Positions 8,309 to 15,874 of a stretch of 64,000 nucleotides of DNA are shown here, one piece after another. The notes under the pieces are model-generated. The model had not been told where the DNA came from. It saw only the letters and a program-made list of their open reading frames with translations, and did no database searches. Positions within the stretch are counted from its first letter, which is position 1. Every line of letters begins with the position of its first letter. This DNA comes from Tritonibacter mobilis (GTDB lineage: Bacteria; Pseudomonadota; Alphaproteobacteria; Rhodobacterales; Rhodobacteraceae), in assembly GCF_001681715.1 (NCBI RefSeq), contig NZ_LNWY01000004.1, positions 124,001-188,000 on the forward strand, in the 5' to 3' direction. Made by a program: the position numbers and the translations under genes.

Positions 8309-8339
8309 GCCATAGGCGCGCATGGTCGCCGCCTATGGC
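8309..8339. terminator. Convergent hairpin between kinase and trpA
   Basis: Perfect 10-bp stem (8309-8318 with 8330-8339) between the convergent 3' ends of the hybrid kinase and trpA. No T run, so it may work with Rho or as a 3' stability element. Confidence 0.5.
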
Positions 8340-8352
8340 ACATGATGTGCGG

Positions 8353-9156
8353 TCAACCGGCGTGCGCGCCATCCGCCAGCGATTTCACAAACGCCAGCAC
8401 CTCTGCCGGGGATTTGCCCGCGCCGATTTCGGCAACAATCGCGCTGCCGACAACAGCGCCATCGGAGATGGAGGCGATGGTCTGAGCACGTTCCGGGGTC
8501 TTGATGCCAAAGCCCACGATGATCGGCAGATCGGTGGCGGCCTTAATGCGGGCAACCTCGGGGCCAACATCGGCGGCTTCTGCCTCGGCGGCACCGGTGA
8601 TGCCAGTGATCGAGACGTAATAGACAAACCCCGATGTGTTCTGCAGCACCCGCGGCAGGCGCGCGTCATCGGTGGTGGGGGTGGCAAGACGAATGAAGTT
8701 CAGACCCGCAGCCTGTGCAGGCAGGCAGAGTTCGCTGTCTTCTTCCGGCGGCAAGTCCACCACAATCAGCCCGTCGATGCCTGCCTCCTTGGCGTCGCTC
8801 AGGAATGTGTCGACGCCGCGCGAATAGATCGGGTTGTAGTAGCCCATCAAAACGATGGGGGTGGTGGTGTCTTCTTTGCGGAAATCCCGGGCGAGCTGCA
8901 GTGTGCGCTCCAGCGTCATGCCAGCCTCTAGGGCGCGCTGCCCGGCAAGCTGAATGGTAGGGCCGTCCGCCATGGGATCGGTGAAGGGCAGGCCGAGTTC
9001 GATCACATCAACGCCCGCTGCGGGCAGGCCTTTGACCACTTCGAGCGAGGTGTCATAATCGGGATCGCCTGCCATCACATAGGTCACGAAGGCCTTCTTT
9101 CCCGCGGCAGAGAGTTCAGCAAACTTGGCATCGATGCGTGTGGTGGGGCGGGTCAT
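8353..9156 (-). CDS. trpA: Tryptophan synthase alpha chain
   Basis: Cleaves indole-3-glycerol phosphate to indole and glyceraldehyde 3-phosphate; the indole is channelled to TrpB. The 267-residue protein is full length, with catalytic Glu53 in '[11 protein letters not shown]' and catalytic Asp64 in 'MADG', the loop 'LMGYYNPIY', 'VVDLPPEE' and the phosphate-binding 'GFGIKTPE' and 'GAVVGSAIV'. trpB is not next to it within the window: the next upstream gene is the PagL-like gene on the same strand, about 100 bases away, so trpA appears detached from trpB. Confidence 0.96.
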   Translation of the reverse strand: MTRPTTRIDAKFAELSAAGKKAFVTYVMAGDPDYDTSLEVVKGLPAAGVDVIELGLPFTDPMADGPTIQLAGQRALEAGMTLERTLQLARDFRKEDTTTPIVLMGYYNPIYSRGVDTFLSDAKEAGIDGLIVVDLPPEEDSELCLPAQAAGLNFIRLATPTTDDARLPRVLQNTSGFVYYVSITGITGAAEAEAADVGPEVARIKAATDLPIIVGFGIKTPERAQTIASISDGAVVGSAIVAEIGAGKSPAEVLAFVKSLADGAHAG

Positions 9157-9255
9157 GGGCAGGCCTTTATAGATCTCTGTTGCCCGTCTGATGTGCCGAA
9201 ACTTATCGGTAAAATCAATCCCGCACGACAGCTATGACTGCTGGGATGCGCCGCT

Positions 9256-9768
9256 TTAACCGGGCGGGTTTCGGCCCAAGGGCGTGTGAAGGCGCAAAGA
9301 GATGGTATTGAGGCCGGGGTTTTCGTCACCCAGCGACGCATTGGAGATATGGGTCAGCGCCAACGACAGACGCCTGCCGCCTCGCAAATCACGCCCGATG
9401 CCGAGCAAGGACCGGATCTCGAAGGTGGAGCCCAGATCATTGCGCGAGGAGCTTTCAAAAAAGAGCCCCGGCATGATGCTGGCCTCAATGAACCAACCCT
9501 GACCAAAGGGACGCTGAGCTTGCAATCCGCCGCCCAGAAAGGCGTCGCCCGTTTCATGGATGTGACCGGCCAGACCAAAGCCCGTATCAAATCCCAGAAA
9601 TTGCCAATCGCGCACTCCGAGATACTCGGCTGAGAAATAGGGACCACTCTCGGCAGTGTCGGCGTGGAAATCTGCATACCCCAAACCAAAAGTGAGCTCC
9701 TGTGCGAATAGCATCGGACCATGCAAAAGCGCTGAAACTAAAGTCAAAACAGAGATCGTCTTACGCAT
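9256..9768 (-). CDS. PagL-like lipid A 3-O-deacylase family outer membrane protein, catalytic acid substituted
   Basis: A 170-residue protein with a signal peptide (MRKTISVLTLVSALLHGPMLFA-QE) and a beta-barrel-like pattern of alternating aromatic and glycine-rich strands. The C-terminal region contains 'LTHISNASLGDENPGLN', matching the PagL active-site motif H-x-S-N; His and Ser are present. In PagL the third residue of the triad is a Glu 14 positions after the His; here that position is Asn. The family removes the 3-position acyl chain of lipid A at the outer membrane. Activity is therefore uncertain, though many distant family members share the NPG-x-N form. Start chosen by a TGAGG site and the signal peptide. 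Confidence 0.7.
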   Translation of the reverse strand: MRKTISVLTLVSALLHGPMLFAQELTFGLGYADFHADTAESGPYFSAEYLGVRDWQFLGFDTGFGLAGHIHETGDAFLGGGLQAQRPFGQGWFIEASIMPGLFFESSSRNDLGSTFEIRSLLGIGRDLRGGRRLSLALTHISNASLGDENPGLNTISLRLHTPLGRNPPG

Positions 9769-9955
9769 GCAAACCTCACTGTTTGTTGGCGACCTGTGCC
9801 GGGGCATCCGGCGCTTGGGGTGCGTTAAATTATAATAATAGAATGTGTCGGGTGCCGGTCAACGTCGGCCCGTTGTCTGTCATCGGTGCTGCGCGCTTGC
9901 GAAAATAGCCATTAGAGCCTAAGTGCTGGCTCCCAAATGGCATCAGGAGGCCGGT

Positions 9956-11053
9956 ATGGGCTTTAAAATGGGAATCGTGGGTCTGCCGAATGTCGGCAAG
10001 TCGACCCTGTTCAACGCGCTGACCAAAACCGCCTCGGCGCAGGCGGCCAACTTTCCGTTCTGCACGATCGAGCCGAACGTGGGCGAGGTGGGGGTTCCCG
10101 ACGCGCGCCTTGAGAAACTGGCGGAGATTGCGCAGTCCAAGCAGATCATCCCCACGCGCATGACTTTTGTGGATATCGCGGGCCTTGTTAAAGGCGCATC
10201 CAAGGGCGAAGGCTTGGGCAATCAGTTCCTCGCCAATATTCGCGAAGTGGACGCAATCGCCCATGTTTTGCGGTGTTTTGAGGATGGTGACGTCACCCAT
10301 GTGGACGGTCGTGTGGACCCGGTTGCGGACGCGGACACCATCGAAACCGAGCTGATGCTGGCGGATCTTGAGAGCATCGAAAAACGCCGCGCCAACCTCG
10401 TGCGTAAACTCAAGGGCAACGACAAAGAAGCCCAACAGCAGGACCGTCTGCTGGCAGAGGCTCAGGCGATGCTCGAAGACGGCAAACCCGCCCGTCTGGT
10501 CGAGGTCGATGCCGAGGATCAGAAGGCATGGACCATGCTGCAGCTTCTGACCACCAAGCCGGTGCTTTACGTCTGCAACGTCGGCGAAAGCGAGAGCGTT
10601 GAAGGCAATGCGCATTCCACCAAAGTGGCCGAGATGGCCGCGGCTCAAGGTAACGCGCATGTGATCATTTCGGCGCAAATCGAGGAAGAAATCAGCCAGT
10701 TGGAGCCGGAAGAGGCGCAGATGTTCCTCGATGAGATGGGTCTCGCAGAGGCTGGGCTCGACCGGTTGATCCGGGCAGGCTACGAGTTGTTGCACCTTGA
10801 GACCTATTTCACCGTCGGTCCCAAGGAAGCGCGTGCTTGGACCATTCGCTCTGGCACCGCAGCGCCGCAGGCAGCAGGCGTGATCCATGGCGATTTTGAA
10901 AAAGGTTTCATCCGTGCTGAGACCATCGCCTTTGATGATTATGTGGCCTGTGGCGGTGAAGCTGGCGCTAAGGAAGCGGGCAAAATGCGGGCAGAAGGTA
11001 AGGGCTACATCGTCAAAGACGGCGATGTGATGCACTTTTTGTTCAACACCTGA
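9956..11053 (+). CDS. ychF: Redox-regulated ATPase YchF (OLA1 family)
   Basis: A P-loop protein that prefers ATP to GTP and associates with ribosomes. The 365-residue sequence starts at ATG 9956 after a GGAGG site. Visible are G1 (GLPNVGKST, ~8-16), G3 ([10 protein letters not shown]), and G4 in the YchF form NVGE rather than NKxD, which explains ATP preference. A helical insertion (about 125-190) and a C-terminal TGS domain (about 280-365, ending HFLFNT) complete the family layout. Monocistronic, closed by a terminator at 11081-11113. Confidence 0.96.
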   Translation: MGFKMGIVGLPNVGKSTLFNALTKTASAQAANFPFCTIEPNVGEVGVPDARLEKLAEIAQSKQIIPTRMTFVDIAGLVKGASKGEGLGNQFLANIREVDAIAHVLRCFEDGDVTHVDGRVDPVADADTIETELMLADLESIEKRRANLVRKLKGNDKEAQQQDRLLAEAQAMLEDGKPARLVEVDAEDQKAWTMLQLLTTKPVLYVCNVGESESVEGNAHSTKVAEMAAAQGNAHVIISAQIEEEISQLEPEEAQMFLDEMGLAEAGLDRLIRAGYELLHLETYFTVGPKEARAWTIRSGTAAPQAAGVIHGDFEKGFIRAETIAFDDYVACGGEAGAKEAGKMRAEGKGYIVKDGDVMHFLFNT

Positions 11054-11080
11054 TCTGGCTCAAACAGTTCAAAACTCTGG

Positions 11081-11113
11081 TGCCCGTCTTCCTAAGAAGG
11101 CGGGCATTTTTCT
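11081..11113 (+). terminator. Rho-independent terminator of ychF
   Basis: A 10-bp stem (11081-11090 with 11097-11106, one G-T pair) is followed by a run of five T. It starts 27 bases after the ychF stop codon. Confidence 0.85.
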
Positions 11114-11207
11114 GATACAGTTGTCGGGTATTCGAAAGGCTGGCAGTCTTGAGTTGCCGCTAACAGAAGTGCTACACCCGCTCGATTAATCAGTCGTAGG
11201 TATAAAA

Positions 11208-12131
11208 ATGACAACAAAACTCATCATCGACACAGACCCCGGCATCGACGACGCAATGGCGATCTTCTACGCCGCCGCCGCCCCGGATATCGAGCTTTTG
11301 GGGCTGACAACCATCTTTGGCAATGTGACCACCAAAATGGCCACCCGCAACGCGCTGCGCTTGCTGGAAGCCGCCGATCTGGAGCTGCCCGTCGCGCATG
11401 GCGCGGAAAAGCCGCTGGTGTTGCCGCCGTTTGAGCCTTCGGCCCATGTGCATGGCGACGAGGGATTTGGTGACATTCCCGCCGCCGATCCCAAAGGGCA
11501 GGCGGTTTCTGAAGAGGCCGCCGATTTCCTGATCCGCATGGCGCGCGAACACAAAGGCGAGCTGGTGGTCTGCCCGGTGGGTCCGCTCACCAATATCGCC
11601 CTTGCCGTTCAGCGTGACCCGGAGTTTGTGAAAAACTGCAAACGCATCGTCATTATGGGCGGCTCGCTTGAGGCGGGCGGCAATATCACACCCCACGCCG
11701 AGGCCAATATCTACCACGACCCCCACGCCGCCGAGGTGGTTTTTGCCGCCGCTGCGGGCAAGGTGGTGATGGTTGGGCTGGATGTGACGCTTAAGATCCT
11801 CTGCACCCCGGAAGATTTCGACGGCATCAAGGAACGCTCGCCGGAACTGGGTGGCATGCTCAAGGATATGAGCGTGTTCTACATCAAGTTCTATCAGGAA
11901 GTTGCAAACCTCAATGGCTGCTCCCTGCATGATCCCGCAGCGGTGATCGCCTGCACCCACGCCGATCTGTTCCAGACCCGCGCTGTCAAGCTTGGGGTTT
12001 CGGTCGAAGAAGACACCTCTGGCAAGACGCAGCTGGCCGAGGACGGTCGCGGCAATACCCATGTGGCGATGGACGTGGATGCAGAGGCCGTAAAGGCGCT
12101 CTTCCTAAAGCGGCTGTCTTTGCTGCCCTGA
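11208..12131 (+). CDS. Inosine/uridine-preferring nucleoside hydrolase
   Basis: Hydrolyses the N-glycosidic bond of ribonucleosides to free base and ribose. The 307-residue protein shows the calcium-binding N-terminal signature DTDPGIDDAMAI (residues 8-19), 'TTIFGNV', the 'GPLTNIALA' segment, 'MGGS...GNITPHAEANIYHDPHAA' and the C-terminal 'LHDPAAV' motif. These place it in the non-specific or inosine-uridine (IU) nucleoside hydrolase family. It fits with the purine degradation genes elsewhere in the window but is not linked to them. Single gene between two hairpins. Confidence 0.9.
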   Translation: MTTKLIIDTDPGIDDAMAIFYAAAAPDIELLGLTTIFGNVTTKMATRNALRLLEAADLELPVAHGAEKPLVLPPFEPSAHVHGDEGFGDIPAADPKGQAVSEEAADFLIRMAREHKGELVVCPVGPLTNIALAVQRDPEFVKNCKRIVIMGGSLEAGGNITPHAEANIYHDPHAAEVVFAAAAGKVVMVGLDVTLKILCTPEDFDGIKERSPELGGMLKDMSVFYIKFYQEVANLNGCSLHDPAAVIACTHADLFQTRAVKLGVSVEEDTSGKTQLAEDGRGNTHVAMDVDAEAVKALFLKRLSLLP

Positions 12132-12143
12132 GATTAAGCGATA

Positions 12144-12172
12144 CCGGTGAGGGGCCTGATGCCTCTCGCCGG
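12144..12172 (+). terminator. Hairpin after the nucleoside hydrolase gene
   Basis: A 12-bp stem (12144-12155 with 12161-12172) containing two G-T pairs and a 5-nt loop begins 13 bases after the stop codon. No T run. Confidence 0.45.
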
Positions 12173-12400
12173 AATGCCAAGCGCAAAGCATCAAATAGGG
12201 CTGCCTTGCGCATCAGAGGGTTTGCCGCCGCAGCGCAGGTGAGCGCTGCAAAAATCTCTTTTTCTGCAATATCTTCGCACGGGTCGTAGGGACGATGCGA
12301 CCCCTTTGGGGGGGCTTTGAAATCTGTGACGTTTTGAAGAGATTTTAATGTATTTCTGACAGAACTGAAACCCGACGCACATTGTGCAACGTTTCAGGCT

Positions 12401-14101
12401 GTGAACACTCCGATGACCATCGCATTCCCATCAGGCCTTAATCCGCCGCTTTTTGTAAATGCGGTCAGGCAGTTGAAAGGTGACAACCCCGTTGAGGCCA
12501 AGCACTTGTTGCTCCGTTCGCTGCGCGAAGAAGGGGAGACGGCGCTCAGCTATCACTATCTCGCGCGCGCCATCGCCGATACGCAGGGAAAGCAGGCTGA
12601 TGTATTGGCGGCGCAAGCCAGGGCGTTGAAATTTGCGCCGGGGAATCCGGTGTTTCTTGCGGCGTTTGGTTTGCGTCTGGTGGACGCCGGACGGGATCAG
12701 GAGGCACTCGCGGTGTTGAGTGAAACACTGGCGCGCGATCCACAGAATGTGCTCGCCCTGCCTTGGGTGCTTCGTCTTAAACGGCGGTATTTGCAATGGG
12801 GTGACCAGCAGGAAGAAGATGCCGCGCTGGCGACGCTTCTGGATGGGGATTTTGTAATTGATCCGCTGATGCTTTTGACCTTCGTCGATGATCCGGCGGT
12901 ACAGCTGAGGTTTTCACGCCTCAGCGCCCCCAAAGTTACGGCGCAACCGCTGCCACCACACGCGCCCCACGATAAAATTCGCATCGGATATTTTTCTGCG
13001 GATTTTCGTGAGCACGCCACCATGCACCTGATGGAAGGGGTGTTCAAGGCGCATGATCGGGCGGGGTTTGAGTTCTATGTCTATGATTTCACGCCGGATC
13101 CCCGGTGCCGACAGCATCAGATCATTCGCGATTTTGCCGATGTCTATCAGGATGTAAGCGCGCTTAGTCCGATCCAGACCGCAGAGCTTGCGCGCCGGGA
13201 TCACCTGGATATCGCCGTGGATCTGAAGGGGAGGACGACCGACTCTCGCCCGATGATATTTGCCCGTCGGGTGGCCCCGGTTCAGGTGTCGTTTCTTGGC
13301 TTTCCGGGCACTACGGCCATGGCGGAAATGGACTATATGATCGCCGACAATATCACCATTCCAGCAGGGGATGAGCAATATTACAGCGAGCAGATCCTGC
13401 GGATGCCGGGGTGTTACCAGCCCACCAATAATGCGCGTGTCGTGCCAACGGGCGCGCACCCGCGCTCAAAGTTCGGCCTGCCCGAGGGCAGGTTCATTTT
13501 CGCCAATTTCAACCACCCGCATAAGGTGGGTCCGTCAGAGTTCGGGACATGGATGGAAATTCTGCGGCAGGTGCCAAACTCGGTGCTGCTGTTTTATGCG
13601 GGCAAAAACGACCTGTCGGCAGAATTGGCAAGCCGCGCAGAGGCCCATGGAATTGACGCTGCGCGCATCCTACCTTGCGGGTCCTTGTCGCAACAGGAGC
13701 ATCTTGAGCGGATCGCGCAGGTCGATCTCTGTCTGGATTGCTTTGCGTATAACGCGCACACAACTGCATCTGACGCGCTTTGGGCTGGGGTGCCGCTGCT
13801 GACGCTCTGCGGGCGTCAGTTCGCGGCGCGTGTGGCAACCAGCATCATGTCAGCCGCCGGGGTGCCCGAGCTTTCAACGGACAGTAAAGAGGCCTACGTT
13901 GCGGCGGCGGTGCGTATCGCCACAGACACAAGGGAACTGCAGGCGCTGAAGCGTCAGATAAAAGAATGCCGCCACGCCTCAACGCTTTTTGACACAAACA
14001 CTTGGACGCGAAACTACGAGGCGCTGCTGACGAAGTGCCACGCGCGTTTCCTCGCAGGTGAGGCTCCGGCTCATATGTCGCTAGGCGGAGATGGGGCCTA
14101 G
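12401..14101 (+). CDS. GT41-family O-GlcNAc-transferase-like protein (SPINDLY type)
   Basis: A 566-residue protein. Residues about 15-130 are helical repeats of TPR type (for example 'ALSYHYLARAIADTQGK' and 'PGNPVFLAAFGLRLVDAGRDQEAL'). From about residue 185 it has the bacterial OGT catalytic region: 'KIRIGYFSADFREHATMHLMEG', 'DIAVDLKGRTTDSRP', 'RVAPVQVSFLGFPGTTAMAEMDYMIAD' and 'RFIFANFNHPHKVGPSEFGTWMEIL', 'DLCLDCFAYNAHTTASDALWAGVPLLTL'. Family members glycosylate proteins with GlcNAc, fucose or other sugars; acceptor and donor are unknown. The start is uncertain: GTG 12401 and ATG 12413 both lack a clear ribosome site. Its stop overlaps the trhO stop tail to tail. Confidence 0.8.
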   Translation: MNTPMTIAFPSGLNPPLFVNAVRQLKGDNPVEAKHLLLRSLREEGETALSYHYLARAIADTQGKQADVLAAQARALKFAPGNPVFLAAFGLRLVDAGRDQEALAVLSETLARDPQNVLALPWVLRLKRRYLQWGDQQEEDAALATLLDGDFVIDPLMLLTFVDDPAVQLRFSRLSAPKVTAQPLPPHAPHDKIRIGYFSADFREHATMHLMEGVFKAHDRAGFEFYVYDFTPDPRCRQHQIIRDFADVYQDVSALSPIQTAELARRDHLDIAVDLKGRTTDSRPMIFARRVAPVQVSFLGFPGTTAMAEMDYMIADNITIPAGDEQYYSEQILRMPGCYQPTNNARVVPTGAHPRSKFGLPEGRFIFANFNHPHKVGPSEFGTWMEILRQVPNSVLLFYAGKNDLSAELASRAEAHGIDAARILPCGSLSQQEHLERIAQVDLCLDCFAYNAHTTASDALWAGVPLLTLCGRQFAARVATSIMSAAGVPELSTDSKEAYVAAAVRIATDTRELQALKRQIKECRHASTLFDTNTWTRNYEALLTKCHARFLAGEAPAHMSLGGDGA

Positions 14102-14991
14102 ACCACTTCGCCACGTTCGCGGGCCAGCCGGATTTGTTTCTGCCGCTCGCGAAAACGCATCTTGTCGTGCTCGCTGGTCTCATTGATGCAATTGTGACAA
14201 GACACACCGGCCTCAAATTCCGGGCGCAACTTGTCTTCGGGCAGGATCGGGCGGCGGCAACCGTGGCACAGTTCGTGCGGGCCTTCCTTCAGCCCATGGC
14301 CCACTGAAACGCGGTTATCAAAGACGAAACACTCACCCTGCCAGCTGCTGTTTTCTTGTGGCATTTCCTCAAGATACCGCAGGATGCCGCCCTTCAGATG
14401 GTAGACGTCCTCGATGCCCTGACCAAGCAGGAAGTTGGTGGATTTCTCGCAGCGGATACCGCCCGTGCAGAACATCGCCACCCGTTTGTTGTGAAAGCGG
14501 TCTTTGTTCTCTTCCCACCAGTTCGGGAAGTCACGAAAGCTCTCGGTCTTAGGGTCAATCGCGCCCTCAAAAGTACCGATGGCCACCTCGTAATCATTGC
14601 GGGTATCAATCACCACCACATCGTCAGAACGGATCAGATCGTTCCAGTCTTCCGGCTCCACGTAATGGCCGACAGAGGCGCGCGGATCGACATTGGGCTG
14701 GCCCATGGTGACGATCTCTTTTTTCAGGCGCACTTTCATTTTGCCAAAAGGGGGATGGTCGGCGCTGGCCTCTTTCCATTCCAGATCGGCGCAGCCGGGT
14801 AGGGATTTGATATGCGCCAGAACCGCATCAATGCCCGCGCGCGGCCCGGCGATGGTGCCGTTGATGCCTTCTTGAGCCAACAGAAGCGACCCCATCACAT
14901 CTTGCGCAAGGCACAAGTCGAGAAGCGCCGGCTTTAGGGCGGCGGGATCGGGGAAACGGGAGAACTGATAGAGTGCGGCAATGGTATACAT
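14098..14991 (-). CDS. trhO: tRNA U34 oxygen-dependent hydroxylase TrhO (rhodanese family, YceA)
   Basis: Catalyses oxygen-dependent formation of 5-hydroxyuridine at position 34 of tRNAs. The 297-residue protein has the N-terminal ferredoxin-like domain ('LLLAQEGINGTIAG'), a central rhodanese domain ('VVIDTRNDYEVAIGTFEGAIDP') with the catalytic Cys in 'MFCTGGIRCEKS', and a C-terminal zinc-type pair of CxxC motifs ('CHGC' and 'CHNC'). The start MYTIAALYQF is the family start; further upstream codons would add sequence without similarity. Ends 4 bases inside the GT41 gene, convergently. Confidence 0.93.
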   Translation of the reverse strand: MYTIAALYQFSRFPDPAALKPALLDLCLAQDVMGSLLLAQEGINGTIAGPRAGIDAVLAHIKSLPGCADLEWKEASADHPPFGKMKVRLKKEIVTMGQPNVDPRASVGHYVEPEDWNDLIRSDDVVVIDTRNDYEVAIGTFEGAIDPKTESFRDFPNWWEENKDRFHNKRVAMFCTGGIRCEKSTNFLLGQGIEDVYHLKGGILRYLEEMPQENSSWQGECFVFDNRVSVGHGLKEGPHELCHGCRRPILPEDKLRPEFEAGVSCHNCINETSEHDKMRFRERQKQIRLARERGEVV

Positions 14992-15083
14992 ACAAGGGCG
15001 GATAGAGCGAGTTGCCGCCTTTTGCAAGATGCGAAAAAGTCAAGCATTCGCGCAAAAACAAACACCTGAAATGCACAATTGAC

Positions 15084-15097
15084 TGACTATTAAGTCA
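15084..15097. promoter_or_regulatory. Short dyad between trhO and pncA
   Basis: TGACT-ATTA-AGTCA is a perfect 14-base dyad in the divergent trhO-pncA intergenic region, about 100 bases upstream of the pncA start. It could bind a dimeric regulator of either gene; there is no direct evidence. Confidence 0.25.
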
Positions 15098-15196
15098 CAG
15101 GCGCAAAGTGCTACAATCTCCCAGAGGGTGATTGCACTTGCATGTCCCGAGGGCGCAGTTTCCTTTTGGTTAATAAAAGCGGTAATGGAGGCGGCG

Positions 15197-15790
15197 ATGG
15201 CAGAGGCTCTGCTGGTCATTGATGTGCAAAACGATTTTTGTCCGGGCGGCAATCTCGCGGTGCCCGAGGGCGATCAGGTGGTGACGCCGATCAATTCCAT
15301 GATGGATCGATTTGACACGGTGATCCTGACGCAGGACTGGCATCCTTCGGGGCATTCCTCCTTTGCCAGCTCGCATCCGGGGCGGGTGCCGTTTGACACG
15401 GTGGAAATGTCGTATGGTCAACAGGTTATGTGGCCGGACCATTGCGTGCAGGGCAGTGAAGGGGCGGCGTTTCACCCGCAGTTGCGCACGGACGGCGACC
15501 TCATTATCCGCAAAGGATTTCGCCCAGAAGTCGACAGCTATTCGGCGTTTTTTGAAAATGATCAGACGACTCCGACCGGGCTTGAGGGGTATTTGCGCAC
15601 CCGTGGCATTACCGATCTGACACTGGTTGGACTGGCCACTGATTTTTGCGTGGCGTTTTCCGCTCTTGATGCCAGACGGCTTGGTTTTTCCGTAGAAGTT
15701 GTGCTGGAGGCCTGCCGTGCCATCGATCTGGACGGTTCGCTCGATACGCAAATCGAGAATATGCGTCAAAGGGGCGTGAAATTTTCATGA
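15197..15790 (+). CDS. pncA: Nicotinamidase
   Basis: Converts nicotinamide to nicotinate in the cytoplasm, feeding PncB in the NAD salvage cycle. The 197-residue protein carries the catalytic triad Asp9 (VIDVQNDF), Lys106 (IRKGF) and Cys151 (ATDFCVAF), the metal-binding 'DWHPSGH' (Asp47, His49, His53) and the 'MWPDHCVQGS' segment. ATG 15197 is chosen because a GGAGGCGGCG ribosome site lies just before it; upstream in-frame ATGs are possible but less well placed. pncB follows 2.4 kb downstream on the same strand with a hybrid kinase gene between. Confidence 0.95.
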   Translation: MAEALLVIDVQNDFCPGGNLAVPEGDQVVTPINSMMDRFDTVILTQDWHPSGHSSFASSHPGRVPFDTVEMSYGQQVMWPDHCVQGSEGAAFHPQLRTDGDLIIRKGFRPEVDSYSAFFENDQTTPTGLEGYLRTRGITDLTLVGLATDFCVAFSALDARRLGFSVEVVLEACRAIDLDGSLDTQIENMRQRGVKFS

Positions 15791-15874
15791 AGTCTAGGGG
15801 CATTTGTTAATCTCGAACCACTAAAAAAATCGGAGCTCGTCATTTGAGGGCGGGTACAACCGGATCAATGGGAC

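Noticed and set aside
9830-11035. 401-codon frame on the - strand
   Set aside because: Antisense to ychF, an unmistakable essential-type gene.
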